A stretch of DNA of 64,000 bases from Amycolatopsis pretoriensis (GCF_900107925.1 NZ_FNUJ01000001.1:124001-188000); one strand, 5' to 3'. Numbered from the stretch's first letter, positions 26,410 through 35,829 are shown. Notes: generated by a model not told the origin, from the sequence alone. A program made the numbers and translations.

Positions 26410-27324
26410 TCAGGCGTGGGCCGGCAGGGAGACACCGGTGAGGCGCTCGGACTCGGTCCACAGCCGCTCGGCCACCGCCTTGTCCAGCGCGCGGCGCGTC
26501 GGCTTGGCGGTCGTCGCCGGGCCGACCAGTGCCCAGCGGGGTCCGTAGTAGCCGCCTTGCGTCGCGTCCGGGCTCGTCGCCGCGTACAGCAGGGGTTCCG
26601 CGCCCCGCTCGACCCCTTGGGACGGCACGAGCTTGAACGCCAGCGAGGTGAGCGGGCCGGGCCCGCGCCCGTCCAGGCCCGGGCCGGACGTCTGCAGGTT
26701 GGTGCGGGTGTAGCCGGGGTGCGCGCCGGTCGAGAGGAGCGGCCAGCCGCGCTCGGCCGCGATCTCCGCCAGCCGCAGCGTCAGCATCAGGTCGGCGAGC
26801 TTCGACTGCGCGTAGGCGCGGTTCGGGCGGTACTCGCGTTCCGCCTGCAGGTCGTCGAAGGCGATCCGGCCGGCGTTGGCCATGCCGCTGCTCATCGTGA
26901 CGACTCGCGGGGCGGGCGCGGCGAGCAGCAGCGGCAGCAGGCGCACGGTCAGCGCGAACGGGCCGAGGTAGTTGCTGCCCAGCTGCAGCTCGAAGCCGTC
27001 GGTCGTCTCGACCCGCCGGGGCGGGGTCATCACGCCGGCGTTGTTGACGAGCAGGTCGAGGGGCCGGCCGGCGGCGATCAGCCCGTCCGCGAACTCGCGC
27101 ACCGAGGCGAGGTCGGCGAGGTCGATCCGCCGGACCTCGACGTGGGCTTCGGGGTACTCGGCGAGGATGTCGCGACGAGCTTGTTCGCCCTTCTCCGGCG
27201 TCCGGACGGCGAGGACCACGTCCGCGCCGGCCGCGGCCAGCCGCTTGGCGGCCTCCTTGCCGGTTCCGCTGTTCGCGCCGGTCACGACGGCGCGCTTCCC
27301 GTGCTGGTCCGGGACCTGGTACAT
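26410..27324 (-). CDS. Short-chain dehydrogenase/reductase
   Basis: The protein has 304 residues from ATG 27324, preceded by GAGAGGTG. The Rossmann motif TGANSGTG is at residues 15-22, NNAG near residue 92, and the catalytic Tyr-x3-Lys is in [12 protein letters not shown]. It resembles the retinol-dehydrogenase/WWOX-like SDR group that uses NADP(H). The gene is divergent from a TetR regulator across a 90-base region filled with three operator copies, so it is almost certainly that regulator's target. Substrate unknown. Confidence 0.85.
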   Translation of the reverse strand: MYQVPDQHGKRAVVTGANSGTGKEAAKRLAAAGADVVLAVRTPEKGEQARRDILAEYPEAHVEVRRIDLADLASVREFADGLIAAGRPLDLLVNNAGVMTPPRRVETTDGFELQLGSNYLGPFALTVRLLPLLLAAPAPRVVTMSSGMANAGRIAFDDLQAEREYRPNRAYAQSKLADLMLTLRLAEIAAERGWPLLSTGAHPGYTRTNLQTSGPGLDGRGPGPLTSLAFKLVPSQGVERGAEPLLYAATSPDATQGGYYGPRWALVGPATTAKPTRRALDKAVAERLWTESERLTGVSLPAHA

Positions 27325-27339
27325 GGCACACCTCTCTAA

Positions 27340-27407
27340 GTACCGCTGGTACGTTACGACCCCCACGATAACGTACCGGCGGTTCGTTGACAACGTACCG
27401 GGGGTAC
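27340..27407. promoter_or_regulatory. Three phased TetR-type operators between SDR and regulator
   Basis: Three copies of GTACCNNNGGTAC occur: 27340-27352 (GTACCGCTGGTAC), 27373-27385 (GTACCGGCGGTTC, one mismatch) and 27395-27407 (GTACCGGGGGTAC). Centres are 33 and 22 bases apart, whole numbers of helical turns, so all face the same side of the DNA. The first overlaps the SDR leader; the last ends 6 bases before the TetR ATG. Confidence 0.75.
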
Positions 27408-27412
27408 GTAAG

Positions 27413-28102
27413 ATGGGAGAGGTGAACTTCAAGCGCGCCCGCACCGACGAGCAACGAGCCGAGCGGCGGCGCGCGATCCTGGCCACCGCCGACGAGATGC
27501 TGACCGAGATGCCGGTCGCCAAGCTCAGCTTCAACGAGCTGAGCCGCCGGGTCTGCCTGGCCAAGGCGAACATCGTGCGGTACGTCGAGTCACGCGAGGC
27601 GGTCCTGCTGGAACTGCTCGACCGGCACATCCGCGACTGGATCGCCGAGCTGGCCGGCTCGGTCCCCGCGGAAGGCGGCCCTCGCGAGCGTGGAGACCGG
27701 CTGGCGGCGGTGCTCGCCGAATCCCTCGTCCGCAGGCCGGTGCTGTGCGACCTGATCAGCTCCCAGGCGACGGTGCTGGAGCACAACGTCTCGACCGAGG
27801 TGGCGCTCGAGCACAAGCACGCGCTGCTGCGGGCCGTGGAGTCGCTGACCGCGGTGGTCCGCCGGCACCTGCCCGAGTTCGACGACCGGGCCGCCTACGA
27901 ACTGGTGTCCACGACCAGTCTGGTCACCGCGGCGGCGTGGCCGCACAGCCGGCCGTCCGAGGCGTTGCAGGCGGCTTACGCGCTGGATCCGGCGGTGGCG
28001 GCCACGCGGGTGGAGTTCACCGAGCTGGTGGGCCGGACCCTGGAAGTGACGATTTCCGGGTTGCTGGCGCGCGCGGGCGATCGGTCCGCCGAGGTCGGCT
28101 GA
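27413..28102 (+). CDS. TetR-family repressor of the divergent SDR
   Basis: The protein has 229 residues. The helix-turn-helix lies near residues 35-56 ([20 protein letters not shown]), followed by a helical ligand domain with a conserved-looking [19 protein letters not shown] segment. ATG 27413 is used here; GTG 27422 is possible, but its purine stretch sits too close. The gene begins 6 bases after the third operator, so it should be autoregulated. Ligand unknown, presumably a carbonyl compound or drug handled by the SDR. Confidence 0.82.
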   Translation: MGEVNFKRARTDEQRAERRRAILATADEMLTEMPVAKLSFNELSRRVCLAKANIVRYVESREAVLLELLDRHIRDWIAELAGSVPAEGGPRERGDRLAAVLAESLVRRPVLCDLISSQATVLEHNVSTEVALEHKHALLRAVESLTAVVRRHLPEFDDRAAYELVSTTSLVTAAAWPHSRPSEALQAAYALDPAVAATRVEFTELVGRTLEVTISGLLARAGDRSAEVG

Positions 28103-28111
28103 GGTCGGGCG

Positions 28112-28543
28112 TTACGGCTGATCGACCTTGCGCACCGACGTGGTGTCGCAGGTCAGCGGTGTGCCGTCGGAGGCCGTGGGGGCGAGGGGCGGGACGACCC
28201 TGCCGTGCTCGTCCACCAGGACCGAATGCGGTTCGCCCGCCTGGAAAGCGTGCCGCTCACCCCACTGGCGCAGCGTCACGATCACGGCGAACAGGTCGCG
28301 GCCCGCCTCGGTGAGCGCGTACTGCCGCCGTTTCCCCGATGGCGCGTCGACCTGGGCGAGCAGGCCGTGCCCGGTGAGTTTGCGCAGCCGGTCGGTCAGG
28401 ATGTTGCGGGCGATGCCCGTGCGCTGCTGGAAGTCGGTGAACGAGCGGGCGCCGTCCATCGCGTCGCGGACGATCAGCAGGCTCCACCGGTCGCCGATCA
28501 CGTCCGCCGCCCGCGCGACCGGGCAGGTCGGGTCCGTCCACAT
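28112..28543 (-). CDS. HxlR-family winged-helix regulator
   Basis: This 143-residue HxlR protein has the typical CPVARAADVIGDRWSLLIVR start, with the conserved Cys at residue 7, and the winged helix FQQRTGIARNILTDRLRKL. ATG 28543 has GGGAG at 6 bases; ATG 28555 is less likely. The gene is divergent from an MFS exporter and probably controls it through the repeat at 28596. HxlR proteins commonly sense electrophiles or redox state through that N-terminal Cys. Confidence 0.88.
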   Translation of the reverse strand: MWTDPTCPVARAADVIGDRWSLLIVRDAMDGARSFTDFQQRTGIARNILTDRLRKLTGHGLLAQVDAPSGKRRQYALTEAGRDLFAVIVTLRQWGERHAFQAGEPHSVLVDEHGRVVPPLAPTASDGTPLTCDTTSVRKVDQP

Positions 28544-28595
28544 CGCGTCTCCCATGAGTTGCGTAATGAAACCATTCTCGCCTACGCTCCGAAGA

Positions 28596-28610
28596 GTTGC
28601 AAATCGCAAC
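28596..28610. promoter_or_regulatory. Inverted repeat in the HxlR/MFS divergent region
   Basis: GTTGC and GCAAC flank AAATC. The left arm belongs to a GAGTTGC word that recurs at 28556-28562, 38 bases away, over the HxlR leader. It is a plausible HxlR operator controlling both directions. Confidence 0.4.
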
Positions 28611-28624
28611 CAATTGGAGGTCGG

Positions 28625-29887
28625 GTGGGACGCGGGAGAAGGCTGTTGCTCGCCGTCGTGTGCGGCGTCGCGGTCGCCGGCGTGTACGCCGGACAGCCGG
28701 TGCTGGGTCCGATGGGCGACGACCTCGGCGTTCCCCGGGACTCGGTCGGCTGGTTCGTGGCGGTGGGACAGCTCGGTTATCTCGCCGGGCTGGTGCTGCT
28801 GGTGCCGCTCGGCGACCGGCTCGACCGGCGCCGCCTGATCGCCGTCCACCTGGGCTTGGTGGCGGCGGGATTGGCGGTCACCGCGGCCGCGCCGGTCGCG
28901 TGGGTGGCGTTCGGCGGGCTCGCCGTCGCGGGGCTCTTCGCGGTGGTGGTCCAGACGACGGTCGCCTACGCCGCGTCGATCGCCCCGCCCGCCGAGCGCG
29001 GGCGCACCCTCGGCGTCGTCACGTCCGGCGTGGTGGCCGGCATCCTCGGCGCCCGGGTCCTCACCGGCACCCTGGCCGACCTCGGCGGCTGGCGTGGCAG
29101 CTACGTCGCGCTCGCGGTCCTCGCCGCCGTCCTTTCCCTGCTGTGCCTCGTTTTCCTGCCCGCCGACGGCCGGACCGCGACCGAGTCCCACCGGCGGATA
29201 CTCGGGTCGCTGGCCGGGCTCTTCACGCGGCCGCTGTTCCTCAGCCGCGGTTTGATCGCCTTCTTCCTCTTCGCGTCCTTCGGCACGTTGTGGAGCGGGA
29301 TGGCGCTGCCGCTGGCCGGTGAACCGTGGCGCCTGAGCGAAACGCAGATCGGGCTGTTCGGTGCCGCCGGGCTCGCGGGCGCGCTGGGCGCGGCCCGCGC
29401 CGGCCGCTGGGGCGACGCGGGACACGCCGGCCGCGTCACCGGTCTCGCGCTCGTGCTGCTGCTCGGGTCGTGGCTCGCCATCGGTCAGCTGGGCTGGTCG
29501 TTGCCGCTGCCGGCTTTCGGCGTGCTGCTGCTCGACTTCGCCGTCCAGGTCGTGCACGTCGCCAACCAGCACGCGCTGACCACCGCGTTCCCCGGCCGCA
29601 CCAGCACGGTGATCGGCGGGTACATGGTGTTCTACTCCCTCGGCTCGGCAGCCGGCGCCGCCGCGACGACCGCGGTGTACGCCGTGGCGGGCTGGCCGGG
29701 CTCGACCGTGCTCGGTGCGGCACTGGCCGGCGCCGCGCTGGTCACCTGGGCGGTGGCAGCTCGAGGTGCTCGCGCAGGGTCGCGCCTTCGTACGCCGTCC
29801 GGTGGACGCCGCGGTCCTGCAGTTCCGGGACCAGCCGGTCGACGACGTCGTCCAGCGCGGCCGGGACCAGGTGCGGACCGAGGTTGA
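28625..29887 (+). CDS. MFS transporter with atypical C-terminal tail
   Basis: The protein has 420 residues from GTG 28625 (GGAGG at 5-6 bases). There are about 12 transmembrane helices and the MFS loop motif GDRLDRRRLIAVH after helix 2. It resembles the AraJ/YnfM-type exporter group. The membrane core ends near 29760 (ALVTWAVAAR). The last 40 or so residues are Arg/Pro/Gly-rich and are read antisense to a decayed monooxygenase gene on the other strand, so the original stop was probably lost. Likely regulated by the divergent HxlR gene. Confidence 0.82.
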   Translation: MGRGRRLLLAVVCGVAVAGVYAGQPVLGPMGDDLGVPRDSVGWFVAVGQLGYLAGLVLLVPLGDRLDRRRLIAVHLGLVAAGLAVTAAAPVAWVAFGGLAVAGLFAVVVQTTVAYAASIAPPAERGRTLGVVTSGVVAGILGARVLTGTLADLGGWRGSYVALAVLAAVLSLLCLVFLPADGRTATESHRRILGSLAGLFTRPLFLSRGLIAFFLFASFGTLWSGMALPLAGEPWRLSETQIGLFGAAGLAGALGAARAGRWGDAGHAGRVTGLALVLLLGSWLAIGQLGWSLPLPAFGVLLLDFAVQVVHVANQHALTTAFPGRTSTVIGGYMVFYSLGSAAGAAATTAVYAVAGWPGSTVLGAALAGAALVTWAVAARGARAGSRLRTPSGGRRGPAVPGPAGRRRRPARPGPGADRG

Positions 29888-30260
29888 ACCCGTCCACCGC
29901 GCGGGTCCGCACGTACCGCGCCCGCTCGTCGGCGACTTGGCCGGGTGTGCCGACGAAACCGTGCCGGCGGGGCTGGACTTCGAGGACCAGCTGGTGGATC
30001 GACAGGTTCTTCGCCTCGGCCAGCTCTCGCCACTTCCGGATCCGGTCGAGCTTGCCGGTCCGCTCCTCGACCGGGATCGTCCCGCGCGACAGGTCCCGAC
30101 CCCAGTACTGCTCGAGAAAGCCAGCGCGCGCCGGGGCGTGATCTGCCGGCGCCGGATGTCCTCGGCGCGCTCGGCGGCGTCGGCCGGGGTGTCGCCGCCG
30201 CGCGCTTCCGGCCGCCACTCGGCGCGGGCATCGGCTCGAGAACCCGCTCGGTGAGGTGGA
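29742..30260 (-). pseudogene. Remnant of an LLM-class flavin-dependent monooxygenase (NtaA/DszA type)
   Basis: The segment from about 30118 to 29742 encodes a clear C-terminus of the NtaA/SnaA/DszA family: LEQYWGRDLSRG, NLSIHQLVLEVQ, GTPGQVADE, ARAVDGFNLGPH in its family-typical position, DDVVDRLVPELQDRGVHRTA, then LREHLELPPP. Just upstream, homologous sequence (GDTPADAAERAEDIRRRQ) continues in a different frame, with an indel near 30115-30125. Beyond about 30260 no similarity is recognisable, so roughly the first 300 residues are gone. It sits directly before an ABC importer, a usual pairing for sulfur or aromatic nutrient uptake. Confidence 0.72.
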
Positions 30261-30480
30261 AAGGCTTTGGCCGGTTCGCCGGGCTCGATCGCGTTGGCCG
30301 GGGTGCTTTCCGGCCGCGCCCGCGGCGGTCGGTGCGGTGGCGGTGCCGAGAAGATCACCGCGAAGCGTCCGCATGGTGCGAAGAAACCGGGACAACCCGG
30401 ACCAAACACCCGCAAGCCCGTGACTTCCCGCCCACATCCTGAGACGGTTGAATGATCACCGACGCCCCTCCCTAAAGTCC

Positions 30481-30497
30481 CGATCGTCACTCGATCG
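30481..30497. promoter_or_regulatory. Repeated CGATCG element before the ABC operon
   Basis: CGATCG, TCACT, CGATCG form a symmetric element 26 bases before the first permease start. The rest of 30261-30523 shows no gene. It may be an operator or a small hairpin; weak evidence. Confidence 0.3.
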
Positions 30498-30523
30498 GCT
30501 GAACTCCAACTCCAGAAGGTGCT

Positions 30524-31447
30524 GTGTCCGCCCCCTCCCTCCCGCCGCTCGCGGCGCGCTCCCTGCCCGCCGCGGTGTGGCGTGCCGTCCGGACCGGGCG
30601 GTGGACGCCCGTCTGCGCGGTGCTGATCGTCGTCATCCTGCTGCTCGCCGCCGGGGCCGATCTGTTCGTCCTGGCCGAAGGGCAGAGCCTCACCCCGGAC
30701 ATCGGCACCCTCGGCCCGACCGGCCTGCCCGCCGGGGCGCTCGGCGGGGTCAGCGGCGCCCACTGGTTCGGCGTCGAGCCGCTCACCGGCGTCGACCTCT
30801 TCGCGCTCGTCGCCCACGGGGCCCGGACCTCGCTGCTCGTCGGGCTCGGTGCCACCGTGCTGGGGACCGTGCTCGGCGTCGTCATCGGGGTCAGCGCCGG
30901 CTACCTCGGCGGCTGGTGGGACCGGCTCGTCACCTGGACCGCCGACGTCATCCTCGGCTTCCCCTACCTGATCTTCATGATCGCGCTCGGCGCCGTCCTG
31001 CCGGTGGACTTCCCCCGGCAGATCACGCTCGTCGTCGTGCTCGGGCTCTTCGGCTGGCCGCGCATCGCGCGCATCGTCCGCGCCCAGACCCTGACGCTCG
31101 CCAAGCGGGACTTCGTCGCCGCGGCGCGGGTCGTCGGCGGCGGGCCGTGGCACGTCTTCACCAAGGAGCTGCTGCCGAACCTCTGGGCGCCGGTCATCGT
31201 CGTCGCCAGCCTGTCCATCCCGTCGATGATCGGCAACGAGGCCGCGCTGTCCTTCCTCGGCGTCGGCGTCCTGCCGCCGACCCCCAGCTGGGGCCGCACC
31301 ATCAGCGCGGCCATCGACTTCTTCGAGACGGACCCCATGTACCTGGTCTTCCCCGGCGCGATGCTGTTCCTGATCACGCTGGCGTTCAACGTCGTCGGCG
31401 ACGCGATCCGCGACGCGCTCGACCCGCGGTCCGGGGGTGCCGCCTGA
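30524..31447 (+). CDS. Oligopeptide-type ABC importer, permease (DppC-like)
   Basis: The protein has 307 residues with six or so membrane helices. The permease EAA-type loop is near residues 190-220 (TLAKRDFVAAARVVGGGP). The ending AFNVVGDAIRDALDPR is diagnostic of DppC/OppC proteins. GTG 30524 follows AAGG at about 5 bases. It is the first gene of the operon, with its stop overlapping the next ATG (TGATG). It forms the channel with the next gene for peptides, nickel chelates or sulfur compounds; the substrate is not fixed by sequence. Confidence 0.88.
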   Translation: MSAPSLPPLAARSLPAAVWRAVRTGRWTPVCAVLIVVILLLAAGADLFVLAEGQSLTPDIGTLGPTGLPAGALGGVSGAHWFGVEPLTGVDLFALVAHGARTSLLVGLGATVLGTVLGVVIGVSAGYLGGWWDRLVTWTADVILGFPYLIFMIALGAVLPVDFPRQITLVVVLGLFGWPRIARIVRAQTLTLAKRDFVAAARVVGGGPWHVFTKELLPNLWAPVIVVASLSIPSMIGNEAALSFLGVGVLPPTPSWGRTISAAIDFFETDPMYLVFPGAMLFLITLAFNVVGDAIRDALDPRSGGAA

Positions 31448-32442
31448 TGCGCACCGCCCGGTTCGTGGCCACCCGCTTCGCCGGGATGCTGCTGGTCCTG
31501 TTCGTCGTCGCCTTCGTGACGTTCGTGGTGTTCTACGTCCTGCCCGCCGACCCGGCGCGGCTGGCCTGCGGCCGCCCGTGCTCGCCCGAGGGGCTGCGGC
31601 TGGCGCGGGAGTTCATGGGTTACGACGTCCCGTGGTACCAGCAGTTCTTCGACTTCCTCGGCGGCATCTTCGGCGGCCGCACGTTCGGCACCGGCGCCGC
31701 GGCGGTCCACTGCACCGCGCCCTGCTTCGGCTGGGACTTCCAGAACAACGTCGACGTGCTCAGCGAGATCGGCGGCCGGATCGAGGTCAGCTTCTCGGTC
31801 GCGCTCGGCGCGGCCGCGATCTGGATCGTGCTCGGCGTGGGCCTCGGCGTGCTTTCGGCGCTGCGGCGCGGAACCGCCGTCGACCGGATCACGATGGCCG
31901 CCGCGATGACCGGAGTGTCCATGCCCGCCTACCTGGCCGGGATGATCGGCATCACGATCTTCGCGTTCGCGCTCGACGTCGTCCCGAAGAACGGGTACGT
32001 GCCGCTGACCGAAGATCCGGCGCAGTGGGCGTGGCACCTGGTGCTGCCGTGGTTCGTGCTGGCGTTCCTGCACGCCGCGATCTACGCGCGGCTCACCCGC
32101 GGGCAGATGCTGGAAACCCTCGGCGAGGACTACATCCGCACCGCGCGAGCGAAGGGCCTCACCGAGCGGAAGGTCGTGGGCCGGCACGCGCTGCGCAACG
32201 TCCTGCTGCCGGTCATCACCGTCTTCGGGGTCGACCTCGGTGGGCTGCTGGCCGGGACGGTGATCACCGAGCGGATCTTCGGCATGGCCGGCGTCGGGCG
32301 GCTGCTCGTCGACGCGATCGCGTCGCTCAACCTGCCGGTCCTGCTGGGCGTGACGCTGTTCTCGGCCCTGCTGGTCACGGTCCTGAACTTCCTGGTCGAT
32401 CTCTGCTACGGCGCGCTCGATCCGCGGGCTCGCCTCGTCTGA
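31447..32442 (+). CDS. Oligopeptide-type ABC importer, permease (DppB-like)
   Basis: The protein has 331 residues and starts with the DppB-type first helix (RFAGMLLVLFVVAFVTFVVF, then YVLPADPA). The coupling loop EDYIRTARAKGLTERKVVGR is near residue 230 and the ending DLCYGALDPR is typical. An extracytoplasmic insert near residues 38-95 contains Cys pairs (ACGRPCS, then HCTAPC), longer than in classic DppB. Order C-B-A-DF differs from the common A-B-C-D-F. Confidence 0.88.
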   Translation: MRTARFVATRFAGMLLVLFVVAFVTFVVFYVLPADPARLACGRPCSPEGLRLAREFMGYDVPWYQQFFDFLGGIFGGRTFGTGAAAVHCTAPCFGWDFQNNVDVLSEIGGRIEVSFSVALGAAAIWIVLGVGLGVLSALRRGTAVDRITMAAAMTGVSMPAYLAGMIGITIFAFALDVVPKNGYVPLTEDPAQWAWHLVLPWFVLAFLHAAIYARLTRGQMLETLGEDYIRTARAKGLTERKVVGRHALRNVLLPVITVFGVDLGGLLAGTVITERIFGMAGVGRLLVDAIASLNLPVLLGVTLFSALLVTVLNFLVDLCYGALDPRARLV

Positions 32443-32452
32443 AGGGGACACG

Positions 32453-34123
32453 ATGAAACAGCTGCGGTTCGCCGCGGGAGTGCTGGCCGCCGTCACGCTG
32501 CTGACGGCGTGCGGCGCCAACGACACACCGGCCGGGCAGGGCGGCACCGTCAAGCCGGGCGGCAACCTCGTCCTGCTCAACGACGCGCCGTCGATCACCT
32601 GGGACCCGGCGAAGAGCTCGAACCTCGTCGTCACGACGCTCGGGCTGATCCACCGGCGGTTGACGTCGTGGGACGTCGCGCCGGGCAAGGACACCACGAT
32701 CGTGCCCGACCTGGCCACCGACACCGGGAAGGCCACCGACGGCGGCAAGACGTGGACCTTCACCCTCAAGGACGGCCTGAAGTACGCCGACGGCACCGCC
32801 ATCACCGCGGCGGACGTCAAATGGGGCCTGGAGCGCTCGTTCGCACCCGCGTTCTCCGGCGGTCTGGCCTACCACAAGGACCTGCTCTCGCCGGGCCTGG
32901 CGTACCAGGGCCCGTTCGACGGCAAGGAACTCGACACGATCCAGACGCCCGACCCGAAGACGATCGTCTTCCACCTCGCCCGCGCCTACGGCGACTTCAA
33001 CTGGGTCGCCAGCACGCCGGCGTTCTCGCCGGTGCCGAAGGGCAAGGGCGCCGAGGCGAACTACGGTGACCACCCGGTCGCGTCGGGGCCGTACCAGCTG
33101 GCGAGCTACGAACGCGGCAAGGCGGCGAAGCTGACGCGCAACCCGAACTGGAGCCGCGACGAGGACAAGACGCGGCTGGCCAACCCCGACACCATCGAGT
33201 TCGAGCTCGGCCAGGACACCGGCGTCATCTCCAAGCGGCTGATCGACGACACCGGCAAGGACCGCGACGCCTTCGGGATGTCGTTCGCCTCGCCCGCCCA
33301 GCTGGCGCAGATCCAGGGCAACGCGTCGGCGAAGACCCGGTTGGTGACGTCGGAATCCGGGGCGCTGGCCTACCTTTCGCTGAACACCCAGCGCGGCAAC
33401 CTCGTCAACCCCAAGGTGCGCCAGGCGTTCCAGTACGCCGTCGACAAGGCCGCCTACCAGGTCGCGAGCGCGGGCAGCGCGCAGCTGGCCGGGGACGTCG
33501 CCACCACGCTGATCACCCCGGGCCTGCAGGGCCGCGAGCAGTACGACCTGTACCCGGCGCCGCCGTCCGGTGACGTGGCGAAGGCCAAGCAGCTGCTCGC
33601 CGAGGCCGGCTTCCCGAACGGGCTCGACGGCCTGGTCCTGGCCACGCACAACGAAAACGGCTACCCGGAGAAGGCCGCGGCGATCCAGGCATCGCTGGCG
33701 CGGGCGGGTATCAAGGTCACCATCAAACCGCTCGACGAGGACACCTACACGTCCGAAGTGGACACCAAGGGCCTGTCGGACTTCGACCTGACACTGAGCT
33801 CGTGGCAGCCGGACATCCCGTCGGCCAACGCGAACATCCAGCCGCTGTTCCAGTCCACCGAGATCGGCAACGGCGGGTACAACGAATCCCGCTACCACAA
33901 CCCCGAGGTCGACAAGCTGATCGGCGAGGCACAGGCCACTGTGGACCCGGCCGAAGCCGGCAAGAAGTGGGCGGCGCTGGACAAGAAGATCCTCGCCGAC
34001 TCGCCGGTCGTGCCGCTCATCTACACCCGCAACTCGTTCCTGCGCGGGTCGCAGGTCGGCGGCGTCGAGATCGGGCGCTTCCCGGCCTACGTCGACTACC
34101 GCAAGTTCGGGATCCTCCAGTGA
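32453..34123 (+). CDS. ABC importer substrate-binding lipoprotein (SBP family 5)
   Basis: The protein has 556 residues. The lipoprotein signal is MKQLRFAAGVLAAVTLLTAC, with the lipobox Cys at residue 20. Family 5 features include WDPAKSSNLVV early, a DVKWGLERSF segment near residue 122 and a second-lobe NPKVRQAFQYAVDKAAY. GAAGGGG precedes the ATG. It captures the ligand outside the membrane for the two permeases upstream. The stop overlaps the ATPase start (GTGA). Confidence 0.9.
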   Translation: MKQLRFAAGVLAAVTLLTACGANDTPAGQGGTVKPGGNLVLLNDAPSITWDPAKSSNLVVTTLGLIHRRLTSWDVAPGKDTTIVPDLATDTGKATDGGKTWTFTLKDGLKYADGTAITAADVKWGLERSFAPAFSGGLAYHKDLLSPGLAYQGPFDGKELDTIQTPDPKTIVFHLARAYGDFNWVASTPAFSPVPKGKGAEANYGDHPVASGPYQLASYERGKAAKLTRNPNWSRDEDKTRLANPDTIEFELGQDTGVISKRLIDDTGKDRDAFGMSFASPAQLAQIQGNASAKTRLVTSESGALAYLSLNTQRGNLVNPKVRQAFQYAVDKAAYQVASAGSAQLAGDVATTLITPGLQGREQYDLYPAPPSGDVAKAKQLLAEAGFPNGLDGLVLATHNENGYPEKAAAIQASLARAGIKVTIKPLDEDTYTSEVDTKGLSDFDLTLSSWQPDIPSANANIQPLFQSTEIGNGGYNESRYHNPEVDKLIGEAQATVDPAEAGKKWAALDKKILADSPVVPLIYTRNSFLRGSQVGGVEIGRFPAYVDYRKFGILQ

Positions 34124-35829
34124 GCGGAGCCGGGCTCCTGCGGCTGCACGACGTCAAGGTCTCCTTCGGGGACGTCGAAGCCGTCCGCGGGGTCGGTTAC
34201 GAGGTCGCGGCCGGGGAAGTCGTCGCGGTGGTCGGGGAGTCCGGCTCCGGCAAGACGGTCACCGCGATGTCCCTGCTCGGCCTGCTCCCGCCCACGGCCC
34301 GCGTCACGGGCCGCGCGGAGCTGGCCGGGCGGGACCTCTACGCGATGACCCCGGCCGAGCTGCGCGCGGTGCGCGGCGGCGAGGTCGGCATGGTGTTCCA
34401 GGAGCCGATGAGCGCGCTGAACCCGGTGTTCACCGTCGGCGACCAGCTCGTCGAGGCGATCCGGGCCCACCGGGACGTGACCGCCGCGGCGGCGCGCGAC
34501 CGCGCTATCGAACTGCTCGACCTGGTCGGGCTGCCCGCGCCCCGCGAACGGTTCCGGGCGTACCCGCACGAACTGTCCGGCGGGCAGCTGCAGCGCGTCG
34601 TCATCGCGATGGCGGTGGCGAACGAGCCGAAGCTGCTGATCGCCGACGAGCCGACCACGGCCCTGGACGTCACCGTCCAGGCGGAGATCCTGGAGCTGCT
34701 GCGGGACCTGCGCTCGCGGCTGGGGACGGCGATCCTGCTGATCACGCACGACATGGGCGTGGTCGCCGACCTCGCCGACCGCGTGGTGGTGATGCACGAC
34801 GGCCGGGTCGTCGAGCAGGGGAGCGCCGCCGCGATCTTCACCGCTCCCGAGCAGGACTACACGCGGCAGCTGCTCGGCTCGGTCGTCTCGCTGTCGGCGA
34901 CGGCGACGTCCGGGCTCGAACGCGCGCTGTCGGCGGATCTTTCCGTCGGCCCCGGCCACGTCGCCGCGGCCGAGCACCCGGCGGTGGCGTCGGTGCCGGA
35001 CGTCCCCGCCGAGGCACCGCTGTTGCGGGTCGCGGACCTGTCGGTGACCTACCGCGGCCGGTTCCGCGCGATCGCCGTCCGCGCGGCGTCGGGGGTGAAC
35101 CTGCACGTGGAGCCGGGCGAGGTGCTCGGCCTGGTCGGCGAGTCCGGCTCGGGCAAGAGCACGGTCGCCCGCGCGGTCACGGGGCTGCTCGCGCCGACCG
35201 GCGGATCCGTCCACATCGGAGACACCGACGTCACCCGGGTGCGCGGCCGGGCGGCGAAGGCGCTGCGGCGCCGGATCGGTGTGGTGTTCCAGGATCCGTT
35301 GTCCTCGTTGAACCCCCGCACGACGGTGGGGGAGAGCGTCGCGACGCCGGTGCGGCTGCACTGCGCGGTCTCTTCGTCCGAAGTGGACGGACGGGTGGCG
35401 GAGCTGCTGGACTCGGTCCAGCTCTCGCCGTCGCTGGCCGGACGCTATCCGCACGAGCTGTCGGGCGGGCAGCGGCAGCGGGCGTGCATCGCCCGCGCCC
35501 TGGCGCTGAACCCGGACCTGCTGGTGGCCGACGAGCCGACGAGCGCGCTCGACGTCACGATCCAGGCGAAGGTCCTCGACCTGCTGCGCGACCTGCGCCA
35601 CGAGTTCGGCTTCGCGTGCCTGTTCATCAGCCACGACCTGGCGGTGATCGAGCAGCTGGCCGACCGGGTGGCGGTGATGCACCGCGGCCACGTCGTCGAG
35701 CAGGGCCCGACTAAGGACGTCCTCACGGCTCCGGCGCACGCCTACACGCAGCGCCTGCTGTCGGCGGCGCCGGTGGCGGACCCGGAGGCCCAGCGCCGGC
35801 GCCGGGAGGCCTGGCGGCAGCTGCGCTGA
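34120..35829 (+). CDS. Fused double ABC ATPase (DppD-DppF)
   Basis: The protein has 569 residues with two complete nucleotide-binding domains. The first has GESGSGKT (residues 38-45), an LSGGQLQR signature and ADEPTTALD. The second has GESGSGKS near residue 343, LSGGQRQR and ADEPTSALD. An Ala/Val-rich linker lies near residues 270-305. Each domain ends with an oligopeptide-type C-terminal stretch. The fusion replaces the usual DppD and DppF pair and powers the importer. GTG 34120 overlaps the lipoprotein stop. Confidence 0.93.
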   Translation: MSGAGLLRLHDVKVSFGDVEAVRGVGYEVAAGEVVAVVGESGSGKTVTAMSLLGLLPPTARVTGRAELAGRDLYAMTPAELRAVRGGEVGMVFQEPMSALNPVFTVGDQLVEAIRAHRDVTAAAARDRAIELLDLVGLPAPRERFRAYPHELSGGQLQRVVIAMAVANEPKLLIADEPTTALDVTVQAEILELLRDLRSRLGTAILLITHDMGVVADLADRVVVMHDGRVVEQGSAAAIFTAPEQDYTRQLLGSVVSLSATATSGLERALSADLSVGPGHVAAAEHPAVASVPDVPAEAPLLRVADLSVTYRGRFRAIAVRAASGVNLHVEPGEVLGLVGESGSGKSTVARAVTGLLAPTGGSVHIGDTDVTRVRGRAAKALRRRIGVVFQDPLSSLNPRTTVGESVATPVRLHCAVSSSEVDGRVAELLDSVQLSPSLAGRYPHELSGGQRQRACIARALALNPDLLVADEPTSALDVTIQAKVLDLLRDLRHEFGFACLFISHDLAVIEQLADRVAVMHRGHVVEQGPTKDVLTAPAHAYTQRLLSAAPVADPEAQRRRREAWRQLR

